Part shown: positions 8,601 through 18,104 of the stretch, piece after piece
How positions within the stretch are numbered: position 1 is the first letter of the stretch
Layout of the letters: the number at the start of each line of letters is the position of its first letter
From: Leptospira ryugenii
Lineage (GTDB): Bacteria > Spirochaetota > Leptospiria > Leptospirales > Leptospiraceae
Length of the DNA stretch: 64,000 bases
Reading direction: 5' to 3'
Assembly (NCBI RefSeq): GCF_003114855.1
Contig: NZ_BFBB01000002.1
Location: 62,001-126,000, forward strand
Notes under the pieces: model-generated
What the model was told of the DNA's origin: nothing
Database searches by the model: none
The model's input: only the letters and a program-made list of their open reading frames with translations
Made by a program: the position numbers and the translations under genes

Positions 8601-11244
8601 CCCAGAAAAGAATCACGCGGAGATTGGTGAAGTATTAAAAGTTCAATTGCGTTCTCCGTTTCGAGAAGCAAATGCCCTCGTAACAATCGAAAGAGAAGGA
8701 GTCATAGATTCTATGATAGTACCTGTTTCGGGGAAGGACCCTGTCATACAGATACCTATTAAAAAGGAGTATGCACCTAACATCTATATATCGGTTTTAC
8801 TTTTACGAGGTCGAGTCGGTGAACCAAAACCAACAGGTTTAGTGGACCTCGCGAAACCTAGTTTTCGGCTTGGTTTAGCACCCGTACAAGTCGGTTGGAA
8901 ACCCTTTCAGTTGCAAGTTCAAGTGGAGACTGAAAAAAACCAATACAAGGTGCGAGATTCTGTGACTGCCAAAATACAAGTCAAAGACTCTTTGGGTCGC
9001 ATACCAAAGGCCGGTGGAGAGATCCTGGTTGCCGTTGTTGATGAAGCACTCTTAGAATTATCACCCAATCCTACCTGGAACTTAATAGAAAAGATGATGG
9101 GACTGCGTGGGCATGATGTAAGCACAGCGACGGCGCAGTCCCAAATCATAGGGAAACGGCATTTTGGTTTGAAAGCAAAACCTCCAGGTGGCGGAGGAGG
9201 CAAATCACCGACACGTTCTCTCTTCAATACTTTAGTTTTTTGGAAAGGAAAAGTTCTCTTGGACAAAGATGGTAAAGCAAGTGTCAGTTTTCCTTTGAAC
9301 GACTCCTTGACTTCTTTTAAAATTGTAGCAGTTGCTAGTTCAGGGGTTTATGAATTCGGCACCGGCACAAAGAGCATCCAAACCAACCAGAACATCCAAT
9401 CGTTCTCAAGCCTTCCAGAAGTGGTTAGAGAAGGGGATCGATTCCAACATGAATTTACACTACGCAATGCAGGGGAAGAAAGCCAAGCCGTGAAGGTGAT
9501 TCTATCTGTTGTCGATACAAATCTTGGAACAGGAAAAAAGTCAGAAGCGAAAAAAGAGAGCCAAGAGGAGACTCTTCTTCCTGGTAGTACAAAACCTTTT
9601 GTTTGGCTATGGGAGGTTCCGAAAGGCATCCAAGAAAGAGAATTTCTCTTGGAAGTGAAGGATACTTCTGGCCAAATATTAGATAAATTATCAATAAAAC
9701 AAAAAGTACAACCCGTACTCAAAGAATCAGTTTTTATGGCAGGGTTCCAACAGTGGGAGACAAAGATACAGGAAACTTTAAAATCTCCAGAGGACGCAGA
9801 AGGAGAGAGTAACTTCAAAGTATCAGTAAGCCCAACATTATTCGGAAATTTTAAGACTGTAGAGAGCTATTTCCAAACCTATCCATACCATTGTCTGGAA
9901 CAAAGAATCTCTCAAGCGATTGGATTAAAAGATAAGAATCGTTGGTCATCGATCGATGATGAACTATCCTCATATTTAGACGAGAACGGCTTAGCTAAAT
10001 TTTTTCCGAGCATGAACCATGGCAGCGAACTGCTCACAGCTTATGTATTAACTTCTGCAAAATTGGCCGGTTACGAATGGAAGCCAGAGGTCAGCCAACG
10101 AATGTTAGAAGGACTGAATGGGTATTTAGGAGGGTATGTACCGGGAGAGCCTTGGTCTTTTGGAGCCGATACGATTCTACGACGGATCATTGTAACGGAA
10201 GCAATTTCTCGCTACCATGTTTTAAAATGGGACCAAGTGTCCTCATTGGCAAACCAGATAGAACTATTGCCTACTTCTTCACTAGTGGACCTCTCCGAAA
10301 TCCTATCTAGAACCGAAAACGTGAACCCAACTGTAAAAAGTCGTTTGGCCAATGCGCTCAGAAATCGATTGAATTTGCAAGGGAGTGAAATGGGAATCGC
10401 TGATCAAAATTTCCCATCACCATGGTGGATCCTTGGTTCTAAAGATTATACCAGTGCTAGGCTATTGATCTGGACTTTACGTGAGCCGTCGTATGAGAGA
10501 GACCGGTCACGTTTGGTCAAAGGGCTCTTAAAACGGCAGATCAGAGGTCGTTGGGATACCACTCTAGGAAATGCCTATGCGGTTCTTGCTTTAGGGATGG
10601 CAGCAAAACTTCTGGAGTCAGAAAAGGTAGAAAGTGGATTTTTGAAACTCAGAGAATCCAATCGAGAGATAGCTCTAGACCCAAACAAACGAGATAGTGT
10701 TTCCATAGCCGTAAAATCCCAGGAAAAATCTTTAGAGATAGACTATGATGGAAAAGGGAAACCTTGGGTGTTTTGGCAAGCAAGCTCTAAAATTCCACTC
10801 AAAAAACCATTGAATGCTGGTTATTCGGTAAATAGGACCATCCAAGCTGTCTCGCAGAAAACAGAAGGTAAGTTTACAAGAGGTGATGTCATTCGAATTC
10901 GTTTGGAAATCCAGGCAGACTCTGACAAAACGTGGGTGGTTTTGGAAGATCCCATCCCGTCTGGCAGCATACATATGGGACGAGGCCTTAGCCGCGAATC
11001 TAAGATGCTAGAATCTGGTTCCATTTCGCAAGTGGATACAGTCAGTCCTTCCTGGGAAGAGAGAACCTTTTCTCTGTATCGTGCTTATTTCGAATACCTT
11101 CCACAAGGCAAACATACGATAGAATACCAAATCCGTCTTGGGCAGGCAGGGAGCTACTCTTTGCCAAATGTAAGGGTAGAGGCAATGTATTCGCCAGAGG
11201 TTTTTTCGGAAAGCCCAGTTCCCGCGATGCAGATTTTACCCTAG
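5632..11244 (+). CDS. Bacterial alpha-2-macroglobulin family protein with intact thioester
   Basis: An 1870-residue exported protein. The ATG at 5632 is chosen because it follows GGAAGA and opens a signal peptide (MKFRKISRLSSFLFCFLLF); a longer frame back to 5527 would overlap the upstream gene. Family marks in order: MG1-like start (FTKQVKQVQVRFSEPM), multiple macroglobulin domains, the conserved FPLNDSLTSFKIVAVA segment near the Gly-rich bait-like stretch PPGGGGGK, the thioester motif HCLEQ with Cys at about residue 1421, and a C-terminal receptor-like end (SYSLPNVRVEAMYSPE). Such proteins trap proteases and are thought to protect the periplasm. Many bacterial homologues sit beside pbpC; here pbpC is absent and a membrane phosphatase/sulfatase-superfamily gene follows 41 bp later. 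It is longer than the common YfhM type of about 1650 residues. Confidence 0.9.
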   Translation: MKFRKISRLSSFLFCFLLFVHQSDSQSNGLSIELFSPTEFTKQVKQVQVRFSEPMVSLGDPRPKEDLFDIDCPLPGKARWLDSLTWVYEFEQELPGGVVCKFRAKQTVLSLKGKALVGQKEFGFHTGGPSIQYTHPYSGNSVDEDQYFVLQLDAEPVIDTVLKYAFFYLPELNSQIGIEMVGKKERELALKSHGFTNDAKTLVIKAKQNFLPEKPIQLVWGKGIKAKLGGEVSQEEVHQFTVRPAFSVNFSCERVNAKANCIPILPMSLSFNASVLRKDLQKISLRGADGTMYPSSVSKEVPGEEGSFYVSFAGPFPESSEFTIEIPNELRDEMGRKLANQESFPLKVKTGEFPPLAKFAAQFGILESKANPALPVTVRNLEAQLPLKKLGLVVNAASQKSLDPLEIMKMFQAMSKHKREQSIFAKKLFKDNPENQTLPKPNGKKPMEVVGIPLPGPGFYLFELSSDVLGNNLLEKKGKMYVISSALVTNLSIHFKWGGESSLVWVTSLDKAEPEALAIVKVMDCKGNIRANGVTNKDGIFKFGKIVGEIPYCGYHELGSGLTIFAEKSGDISFASSNWDKGIEAWRYNLPSYSYHDGSEVQTVVLDRTLFRSGETVHLKHIRRSHSIQGLLASDPNRYPKKVVISHEASGEKFSSPLVWSFPGSAESEFQIPKKAKLGTYRVYYPASMDDDSYGETVASFKVEEFRLPVLKGGIQVITDKAHLVSPNQIKLDLNLQYLSGGGAANHPIKLRAQINPSYFRVKDEYENFHFQPEKIEVGKVRLSSYEEETEERTETKNELKTESFNLDEKGFLSHTYKDLGPWEEEKHFDVEMEYLDPNGEIQTIARRFEVHANDVRLGIQPKGWMFTKEKVEMQILAIDLDQKPKRNQKILVKAYSQVYYSNRKRLVGGYYAYEHYREVKDLGNFCQGKTNEQGILFCEGKAPTSGEVLFVAETEDDRGKKTNSGYSVYVADSEEIWFEASDHNRMDILPEKNHAEIGEVLKVQLRSPFREANALVTIEREGVIDSMIVPVSGKDPVIQIPIKKEYAPNIYISVLLLRGRVGEPKPTGLVDLAKPSFRLGLAPVQVGWKPFQLQVQVETEKNQYKVRDSVTAKIQVKDSLGRIPKAGGEILVAVVDEALLELSPNPTWNLIEKMMGLRGHDVSTATAQSQIIGKRHFGLKAKPPGGGGGKSPTRSLFNTLVFWKGKVLLDKDGKASVSFPLNDSLTSFKIVAVASSGVYEFGTGTKSIQTNQNIQSFSSLPEVVREGDRFQHEFTLRNAGEESQAVKVILSVVDTNLGTGKKSEAKKESQEETLLPGSTKPFVWLWEVPKGIQEREFLLEVKDTSGQILDKLSIKQKVQPVLKESVFMAGFQQWETKIQETLKSPEDAEGESNFKVSVSPTLFGNFKTVESYFQTYPYHCLEQRISQAIGLKDKNRWSSIDDELSSYLDENGLAKFFPSMNHGSELLTAYVLTSAKLAGYEWKPEVSQRMLEGLNGYLGGYVPGEPWSFGADTILRRIIVTEAISRYHVLKWDQVSSLANQIELLPTSSLVDLSEILSRTENVNPTVKSRLANALRNRLNLQGSEMGIADQNFPSPWWILGSKDYTSARLLIWTLREPSYERDRSRLVKGLLKRQIRGRWDTTLGNAYAVLALGMAAKLLESEKVESGFLKLRESNREIALDPNKRDSVSIAVKSQEKSLEIDYDGKGKPWVFWQASSKIPLKKPLNAGYSVNRTIQAVSQKTEGKFTRGDVIRIRLEIQADSDKTWVVLEDPIPSGSIHMGRGLSRESKMLESGSISQVDTVSPSWEERTFSLYRAYFEYLPQGKHTIEYQIRLGQAGSYSLPNVRVEAMYSPEVFSESPVPAMQILP

Positions 11245-11285
11245 TTTGGATTTGAAAAGTTTACGAATCTTCAGGCTCTGGAAAC

Positions 11286-13544
11286 ATGACCGCAATGGAA
11301 ATGTTTCCAGCCAGATCCTTTCTAAAACACTTTTTAGTCCCTACATTCTATCTTTCCCTCTTTCTATATCTCTTCTTTTTGGCATTCAATACATCCTTTC
11401 ATATCATGGGTGTAGATGTTTCCGAATACTTAAAAGAATATTTAGGTGATTTTTTTGGAGTATACTTCTTTTCCACATTACGTGTATTTGGTGCTCAGTT
11501 TTTAAGTATTTGTTTGTTAGGATCTGTTTACTATTTTGCCTTCTTTTGGAAAAAAGAAAGGATATACCTGAAAAATATAGCGCCCATTTTATTTGTAAGC
11601 TTGTTTCTCAGTTTATGCCACTCCATGGTAAGCTTTCCGCAAATTTATGGAGAATTTTTTTACTTCCGCCATATTTGGGCAAAACCTTTCTTATATTTTT
11701 TGACAAACCACTTCCACCCAAATCTGTTCTTGGTTGGACTATCACTTCTCTATCTCCTTCCTCTGCTGAAGATACTTGTCACTTTTTACCAAAAGAAAAC
11801 AAAAGAATCTGCATTTTTTCTAATGCATTGCTTAGTTTCCCTATTAATCTTTAAACATGGGCAAATGGTTTTTGGAATTCTTTATGTTTTGTCTTTGCCG
11901 CTATTTTTGCAGAGGATAGAAGCCATCCACCGAAAGACCTATGTATTCTTTCTATCAGTCGTGATAGCACTCTTCTTTTTGCCATGGTTCAGTAGAAAAT
12001 TAGATCGATTCACAAATTCTGGAAGTGAAAAGAATGTTCCTATCATTTTGATTTCTGCAGATTCACTGCGTTATGACAAATTAGGTTTTGTAAATGGAAA
12101 TCCAAAGATCAGCCCTAGCTTAGATGCCTTTGCAAAAGAAGCTGTTGTTTTCCATGACCACCATACAACCATTCCGCGAACCTTTCCGAGTTGGACGGAT
12201 CTACTCACGGGACATTTCTCAATGAGCCATTGGATTCGAGATATGTTCCCAGCCAAAGAGGAACAGATAAGAATCGGAAGGAGCCCCTTTGAAACCATTC
12301 CGCAGATTCTGAACCGAGAAGGGTATAGATCTTATGTGTTGGGTGGATTTGCAGCTGATATCTTTCCTAGAGCTAATTTTGGTTATTCGGAAACTTTGAC
12401 ACCAAATTTTAATGCGAGGATCATGACCGTCCAGAGAACACTAGAATCTCAACTCTTGCTTCTGCCTATCTTGACAGGTTCTTATTTCGGTATGGGCAAG
12501 TTTATAGAAGAAGTCGATGGGCTTTCGACTTGGGGTGATGGGACGAGGTATTGCCACTCCTTTGAGGAAATTCTAGACCGAAACCCCGACCATTCGGTTT
12601 TCATTACTTATTTTTCCAGTGTAGTTCATTTTCCCTATTCTCCACCATACCCACACTACCAAAAGTTTACGGACCCAGACTATTATGGAAATTATAAATA
12701 CTTAAAATTTGTCGATCCATCCGTCGCCGAACATCCAAACCCGGAAGATGTAAACCAAATCCGTAATTTATTTGATTCCTCAGTGTATGCCTTTGATGAG
12801 GAATTCCGAAGGATGATGGAATCTCTGAAAGAGAGAGGTTTGTATGACAGATCTTTGGTCATAGTTACCGCTGACCATGGAGAAGCTTTGTTCGAAGACA
12901 TTCATGGCCAAGGCCACGGAGAACACCTAAGAGGAGAAGCTGTCACACACATCCCCCTATTGGTTAAATTCCCCAAAGGCCACCGCTTAGGGGCTCCCAG
13001 AGATATCCATGTCCCGACTTCCTCCATCGATCTTTTCCCAACTCTCCTTGCCTTCCAAGGCTTGCCCCTCCCATCAGAACGACCCGGCAGCAATCTTTTG
13101 GGATTTTTGGAGGGAAATGAGCTACCCGCCGACCGAGCAGTGTATTCTGAAACTGGGATTTGGTTTTCCGACAAAGGAGATCATTTTTTCCAAAAACAAA
13201 GGATCCCGTATCCGAATATCCTACAACTGCACCGAGTGGTGGCAGAGGAAGACTACCAGATCATGATCACAGACCTTGGCTTTCGGGAAACCATTGCCTT
13301 TTCCAAACACCGAAGCCTCCAAACTAGCCAATACAAACTTATCTACATCCCCACCAGGCAGGGTGTGATTTGGGAACTCTACGACCGAAAGAAAGACCCT
13401 TTGAACCAAAAGAACCTCTACCCACTCGGAGAGGTGGGTCCGAAACTAAAACGCCAACTTTTTGGACTCGTGCAAAAATGGGAAGGCGGAGTCCAAGCGG
13501 GAGATTATTTACTTCCTGGATCATTGAGAAATACTGACCAATAG
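11286..13544 (+). CDS. Membrane-anchored alkaline phosphatase/sulfatase superfamily enzyme
   Basis: A 752-residue protein. The first 240 residues contain about six to seven hydrophobic segments, and the rest is a sulfatase-type (PF00884-like) domain. Visible motifs: LISADSLRYDKLG (metal Asp), TFPSWTDLLTGH at the nucleophile position, VTADHGEALFED (Asp-His metal pair) and GHGEHLRGEAVTHIPLL. The nucleophile site lacks the Cys/Ser-x-Pro-Ser-Arg of true sulfatases and places Thr where phosphoethanolamine/phosphoglycerol transferases use Thr. A lipid-linked phosphotransferase or phosphodiesterase role in the envelope is therefore more likely than sulfate ester hydrolysis. The ATG at 11286 has GGAA just upstream, and an in-frame ATG at 11295 is an alternative. 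It lies between the macroglobulin gene and carB. Confidence 0.8.
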   Translation: MTAMEMFPARSFLKHFLVPTFYLSLFLYLFFLAFNTSFHIMGVDVSEYLKEYLGDFFGVYFFSTLRVFGAQFLSICLLGSVYYFAFFWKKERIYLKNIAPILFVSLFLSLCHSMVSFPQIYGEFFYFRHIWAKPFLYFLTNHFHPNLFLVGLSLLYLLPLLKILVTFYQKKTKESAFFLMHCLVSLLIFKHGQMVFGILYVLSLPLFLQRIEAIHRKTYVFFLSVVIALFFLPWFSRKLDRFTNSGSEKNVPIILISADSLRYDKLGFVNGNPKISPSLDAFAKEAVVFHDHHTTIPRTFPSWTDLLTGHFSMSHWIRDMFPAKEEQIRIGRSPFETIPQILNREGYRSYVLGGFAADIFPRANFGYSETLTPNFNARIMTVQRTLESQLLLLPILTGSYFGMGKFIEEVDGLSTWGDGTRYCHSFEEILDRNPDHSVFITYFSSVVHFPYSPPYPHYQKFTDPDYYGNYKYLKFVDPSVAEHPNPEDVNQIRNLFDSSVYAFDEEFRRMMESLKERGLYDRSLVIVTADHGEALFEDIHGQGHGEHLRGEAVTHIPLLVKFPKGHRLGAPRDIHVPTSSIDLFPTLLAFQGLPLPSERPGSNLLGFLEGNELPADRAVYSETGIWFSDKGDHFFQKQRIPYPNILQLHRVVAEEDYQIMITDLGFRETIAFSKHRSLQTSQYKLIYIPTRQGVIWELYDRKKDPLNQKNLYPLGEVGPKLKRQLFGLVQKWEGGVQAGDYLLPGSLRNTDQ

Positions 13545-13572
13545 CGGAAAATTTTAAGAGCGGTGGAGCCAT

Positions 13573-16500
13573 ATGCCAAAACGAGAAGACCTTACATCAA
13601 TCCTCATCATCGGTTCTGGGCCCATAGTCATTGGCCAAGCATGTGAGTTTGATTATTCGGGTACCCAAGCAACGAAGGCACTCCGAGAAAAAGGCCTCCG
13701 AGTCATTCTCGTCAACTCCAACCCGGCTACCATCATGACGGACCCGGAGCTTGCAGATGCAACGTACATAGAACCGCTGACTGTACCAGTACTAGAAAAA
13801 ATCATCAAAAAAGAAAAACCTGACGCCATATTGCCCACAGTCGGCGGACAAACTGCACTCAATCTAGCCTTGTCCCTCCACAAGGAAGGCATTTTAGAAA
13901 AGTACAATGTAGAGTTGATTGGCGCAAAAGTTGAGGCAATCCGCAAGGCGGAAGACCGTGAGCTTTTTAAAAAGGCCATGGAAAAACTCGGTATCCGTGT
14001 GGCAAAGTCTTTCATGGTCTCCGACATGGAAGCAGCTAGAACTGCCGCAAAAGAGATTGGATTTCCCATTATCATTCGGCCAGCCTTCACCTTAGGGGGA
14101 ACGGGTGGTGGTACTTGTTATACGCCAGATGAGTTTGAAGAAATTGCACAAAAAGGTCTATCTGCATCCCCCATCTCACAAATATTAGTCGAAGAGTCTG
14201 TTTTGGGCTGGAAAGAGTTTGAATTGGAAGTAATGAGGGATTTAGCGGACAATGTGGTCATCATCTGTTCCATTGAAAACATTGATCCCATGGGAGTACA
14301 TACTGGTGACTCGATTACCGTAGCACCACAACAAACTCTCAGTGATAAAGAGTACCAAAGGCTTCGTGATATGTCTATTGACATCATACGAGAGATTGGG
14401 GTGGAAACGGGTGGTTCCAATATCCAATTTGCAGTTAATCCTGAGAATGGAGATGTCATAGTGATCGAGATGAACCCTCGTGTGTCTCGCTCTTCAGCCC
14501 TGGCATCAAAAGCAACAGGTTTTCCTATCGCAAAAATTGCTGCATTGTTATCCATAGGATATACACTTGATGAAATCAAAAATGATATCACCCGTGTAAC
14601 TCCCGCTAGCTTTGAACCATCAATCGATTATGTTGTGACAAAGATTCCACGTTTTGCCTTCGAAAAGTTTCCTGGTTCTGATAGTACTTTGGGTGTACAA
14701 ATGAAAGCTGTCGGTGAAGCAATGGCGATCGGCCGAACGTTTAAAGAAAGTTTTCAAAAAGCACTTCGCTCCCTGGAGATCGACAGGTTTGGATTTGGCA
14801 GTGATGGTTATTTAAAAGAGCTATTGGAATGGGAAAATATATCCGATGCAGAGAAATCGAATTGGTTAAAAGCAAAAATCAAAAGACCTACCGACAAACG
14901 GATATTTTATGTAAAACTTGGATACCAATATGGATTTACCAACGAAGAAATCCATGATCTCTGCAAAATAGACCCTTGGTTCTTATACCAATTTGAAGAA
15001 CTCTATCTTTTGGAAAAGGAATTCAAAAATAAGGGTAGGGCAATGATACGCAAGATGAAGGAGGCAGGATTTTCAAATCGTCAATTGGCCTTCCTTGCAA
15101 AAGAATCTGAAATCATTAGCCAAATCCGTAGTGGAGCAAGCATTGATATTATTAAGGCCAAAGTTGAAAGTATTTTAAGGACAGAAGAGGAAAGCATAGA
15201 GTCATTTCTGCTTAGCTCCCAAATAAAACCTGTCTACAAGAGGATAGATACCTGTGCTGGTGAGTTCGAAGCATTTACTCCCTATCTCTATTCCACTTAT
15301 GATGAAGAAGATGAAGCCGATATCACAAACAAAAAGAAGGTAATGATTTTGGGAGGTGGACCCAATCGAATCGGCCAGGGAATCGAATTTGACTATTGCT
15401 GTTGCCATGCTTCATTCGCATTACAAGATTCCAATGTGGAATCTATAATGGTAAATTCAAATCCTGAAACAGTATCTACTGATTATGATACCTCGGACAG
15501 ACTCTACTTTGAACCTCTTTCCTTAGAAGATGTGATGAATATTTTCTACAAAGAAAAGCCAGACGGTGTTATCGTCCAATTGGGCGGCCAGACTCCCTTA
15601 AAATTAGCCAAATCACTCGAAAAAAGAGGAGTTCCCATTTTGGGAACAAGCCCTGACTCCATTGATAGGGCAGAAGATAGAAAGCGTTTTTCAGAAGTAC
15701 TTGAAAAACTCAAGTTACTCTCGCCTGCCAATGGAATAGCTTCTTCAAAGGAAAAAGCAAGAGAGATTGCCTCACGTATTGGCTATCCCGTTTTGGTTAG
15801 ACCCTCATACGTATTAGGTGGTCGCGCTATGCTTATTGTCAATGAGGAGTCAGAATTAGATAAGTATATGGAGGAAGCTGAAGAAGTTTCTGAAGATAGG
15901 CCACTTCTAATTGATTCCTTTTTGCAAGATGCAACTGAAGTAGATGTGGATGCGATCTGTGATGGAAAAGATGTCTTCATCGCAGGCATTATGGAACATA
16001 TCGAAGAAGCTGGAATCCATTCGGGAGACTCAGCATGTGTTCTACCGCCACAGTCGATTTCTGAGAGAATGATCCAAGAAATTGAGGCAGCTACGCATTC
16101 TTTGGCTTTAGAATTGAATGTAAAAGGACTCATCAACATTCAATTTGCTATCAAAGAAGAAACACTATATGTTTTGGAAGTAAACCCAAGGGCATCGCGA
16201 ACAGTTCCTTTTGTCGCAAAATCCATAGGCATACCTCTTGTGAAAATTGCAGTTCGTGTTATGTTAGGTGAGTCTTTAGCTAGCTTCAAATTAGGAAAAA
16301 AGTTCACTGCCCCTATGGTAACCGTGAAAGAAGCAGTCCTACCTTTTAATAAGTTTCCGGGTGTTGATACCATCTTAGGCCCCGAAATGAGATCTACGGG
16401 CGAGGTAATGGGTGTGGCACATTCTAAAGGTGAGGCCTTTGTAAAAGCTCAAATTATGGCTGGTGAAGAACCTCCGAAACAAGGTACTGTATTTGTGACG

Positions 16501-16884
16501 ATCAATGACAAAACAAAACCTGAATTGTTAGAATCGATCAGAGCCTTATCCAATTTAGGTTATATTCTAATCGCAACGGAAGGTACACATAAGTTCTTGT
16601 CAGAAAACGGCATCTTATCAAGTAAAATTAATAAAATTTACGATAACTACTTTCCGAATGTTGTCGATTACATCCGTGAAAAGAAAATACATTTGATCAT
16701 CAATACTCCTCTCTCGCGTGTGACACGAGAGAACGCCTTTACAATTCGCCAAGCAGCGATTAAATACAAAGTGCCATGTTTGACAACATCCCAAGCTGCG
16801 AAGGCTTTGATTGATGGGCTTGTCGAAATGAAGGACAAAGGGTACAGTGTGAACTCTTTACAGGAAATTCACGGAAAGAAGTAA
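13573..16884 (+). CDS. carB: Carbamoyl-phosphate synthase large subunit
   Basis: A 1103-residue enzyme, full length for the family (about 1070-1100). Two homologous ATP-grasp halves are visible: [19 protein letters not shown] at the N-terminus is matched by [17 protein letters not shown] near residue 592, and both halves have the [10 protein letters not shown] / [10 protein letters not shown] and [18 protein letters not shown] / [16 protein letters not shown] motifs. A C-terminal MGS-like allosteric domain begins near residue 960. It makes carbamoyl phosphate from bicarbonate, ammonia and 2 ATP for pyrimidine and arginine synthesis, with the glutaminase subunit CarA encoded elsewhere. A GGTGGAG ribosome site precedes the ATG. 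The gene converges on DUF1499, with 5 bp between stops. Confidence 0.97.
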   Translation: MPKREDLTSILIIGSGPIVIGQACEFDYSGTQATKALREKGLRVILVNSNPATIMTDPELADATYIEPLTVPVLEKIIKKEKPDAILPTVGGQTALNLALSLHKEGILEKYNVELIGAKVEAIRKAEDRELFKKAMEKLGIRVAKSFMVSDMEAARTAAKEIGFPIIIRPAFTLGGTGGGTCYTPDEFEEIAQKGLSASPISQILVEESVLGWKEFELEVMRDLADNVVIICSIENIDPMGVHTGDSITVAPQQTLSDKEYQRLRDMSIDIIREIGVETGGSNIQFAVNPENGDVIVIEMNPRVSRSSALASKATGFPIAKIAALLSIGYTLDEIKNDITRVTPASFEPSIDYVVTKIPRFAFEKFPGSDSTLGVQMKAVGEAMAIGRTFKESFQKALRSLEIDRFGFGSDGYLKELLEWENISDAEKSNWLKAKIKRPTDKRIFYVKLGYQYGFTNEEIHDLCKIDPWFLYQFEELYLLEKEFKNKGRAMIRKMKEAGFSNRQLAFLAKESEIISQIRSGASIDIIKAKVESILRTEEESIESFLLSSQIKPVYKRIDTCAGEFEAFTPYLYSTYDEEDEADITNKKKVMILGGGPNRIGQGIEFDYCCCHASFALQDSNVESIMVNSNPETVSTDYDTSDRLYFEPLSLEDVMNIFYKEKPDGVIVQLGGQTPLKLAKSLEKRGVPILGTSPDSIDRAEDRKRFSEVLEKLKLLSPANGIASSKEKAREIASRIGYPVLVRPSYVLGGRAMLIVNEESELDKYMEEAEEVSEDRPLLIDSFLQDATEVDVDAICDGKDVFIAGIMEHIEEAGIHSGDSACVLPPQSISERMIQEIEAATHSLALELNVKGLINIQFAIKEETLYVLEVNPRASRTVPFVAKSIGIPLVKIAVRVMLGESLASFKLGKKFTAPMVTVKEAVLPFNKFPGVDTILGPEMRSTGEVMGVAHSKGEAFVKAQIMAGEEPPKQGTVFVTINDKTKPELLESIRALSNLGYILIATEGTHKFLSENGILSSKINKIYDNYFPNVVDYIREKKIHLIINTPLSRVTRENAFTIRQAAIKYKVPCLTTSQAAKALIDGLVEMKDKGYSVNSLQEIHGKK

Positions 16885-16889
16885 ATCCC

Positions 16890-17330
16890 CTAGATTTCCA
16901 AATCTTTCAGTAAGGCTTCGATGCGCTTTCGGTTCACACCTAGGTCTCCCTTTCCCAGGCGAGAGGCAGAGCGGAAGTGCAGTTTTTTATTTTTTTCATC
17001 TACATAAAATTCCACATCGTCCACAAAACGGAAGAGGAGAGAGGTAAACTCTGCATAGATATAATTACTTTCCAAAGTGATGATCTCTGCTCTCGGGTAG
17101 GATTCTATTTTTTTCTTTAGGTTTTCTATCGCTTGCTTTGCGTCGCCTTTGAATGGGAGAGCCTCTCGGAAATGCTCACTGTCTTTGGGATCTTCAAATG
17201 AGCTGACACAATTCGGAGTCTTTGGACAAGCATATAGCCTTCCCTCTTTTATACCTAAGATTTGAGGTCTCGTCCCTGTGCAGGAGACGAGTGCAATGGA
17301 AAACGAAATCGTGAGAAGACAAAACTTCAT
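16890..17330 (-). CDS. DUF1499 family lipoprotein
   Basis: A 146-residue protein with a lipobox-type signal peptide (SIALVSC, acyl-Cys near residue 17). The mature part carries the DUF1499 signature: CPKTPNCVSSFE near residue 35, a central YIYAEFTSLLFRFVDDVEFY and the C-terminal RSASRLGKGDLGVNRKRIE. The function of the family is not established; members are small membrane-associated or lipoprotein domains. Transcription converges with carB, and the upstream side is a 198-bp divergent gap shared with the TetR gene. The family assignment is solid and the biochemical role unknown. Confidence 0.88.
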   Translation of the reverse strand: MKFCLLTISFSIALVSCTGTRPQILGIKEGRLYACPKTPNCVSSFEDPKDSEHFREALPFKGDAKQAIENLKKKIESYPRAEIITLESNYIYAEFTSLLFRFVDDVEFYVDEKNKKLHFRSASRLGKGDLGVNRKRIEALLKDLEI

Positions 17331-17469
17331 TAAAAATACTCCGCCAAATGAGAAAGTCCTACCATTCTGAACAGAATCGATTAGGAAAAGAGATCTTTCT
17401 TCGTCTATTCCAGGTATGCCAGCAAAGGCTATTTACAGCAAGTGTAGTTTTCAAAGTATGATTAAAAAC

Positions 17470-17497
17470 TTGACTGATTCCATCGGATGTCTATTTT
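17470..17497 (+). promoter_or_regulatory. Candidate sigma-70 promoter for the tetR-alkB unit
   Basis: TTGACT at 17470-17475, a 16-bp spacer and TATTTT at 17492-17497, about 32 bp before the TetR start codon. The -35 box matches the consensus at five of six bases and the -10 at four of six. The area between the -10 and the start codon would be where a TetR protein could act on its own gene, but I see no strong palindrome there. The rest of the 198-bp gap (17331-17528) shows no other clear signal. Confidence 0.4.
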
Positions 17498-17528
17498 AAA
17501 ACAGGTGTTCGATTAAGACGGTATCTAT

Positions 17529-18095
17529 ATGCCAAAGATTGTCGACCATGACCTTTATCGCATTGAGCTTTTAGAGAAGTGTATGCCCATTTTTGTGAAG
17601 AAAGGGGTTTCTGCTGTTTCCATGCGGGAGTTGTCACGAGAGTTAGGTGTTTCAACGGGAACACTTTATCATTATTTTCCGACCAAAGAGACTTTGTTTG
17701 GTGCTATGGTACGGTTGTTTGTGGGAAAGGATGCTGAGGAGATTGCAAAATTAAACTCTGCCTCCAAAAGTGCTTGGGATTTATTGAATTATCTTTCGGC
17801 CAAGGAAGCACACTTCATCAATCTCATGTTACTTGCCGTTGATGTGAACCGACACCATTCCGAATCTGAGGAGCTCACAGGTTTATTAGAGGAAAGTTGG
17901 AATTCGTACAAAACAGTACTGAGTGCATTCTTTTCGGAACACCTGGGAGAAAAAAATGAGAATGATGGTGAGGCATTTTTGTCCTTTGTTGTTGGTACTT
18001 TGTTTTTGAAACTATCTCGGAAACAGAATGCGACATGGCTCCATCTCTTTGAAGGATTGGGAGATATTTCAGGTTATTTCAAGAAAATGAGTTAA
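17529..18095 (+). CDS. TetR family transcriptional regulator
   Basis: A 188-residue protein. Residues about 8-55 form a typical TetR helix-turn-helix domain: a lead helix, then GVSAVSMRELSRELGVSTGTLYHYFPTKETLF, with the canonical LYHYF recognition-helix end. The remaining 130 residues would be the ligand-binding and dimer domain, which does not resemble a specific subclass. It lies 9 bp upstream of alkB on the same strand, so it likely regulates alkB and DUF445 in response to an alkane, alcohol or fatty-acid signal. That role is inference from position. Confidence 0.9.
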   Translation: MPKIVDHDLYRIELLEKCMPIFVKKGVSAVSMRELSRELGVSTGTLYHYFPTKETLFGAMVRLFVGKDAEEIAKLNSASKSAWDLLNYLSAKEAHFINLMLLAVDVNRHHSESEELTGLLEESWNSYKTVLSAFFSEHLGEKNENDGEAFLSFVVGTLFLKLSRKQNATWLHLFEGLGDISGYFKKMS

Positions 18096-18104
18096 GGAGA
18101 GCGA

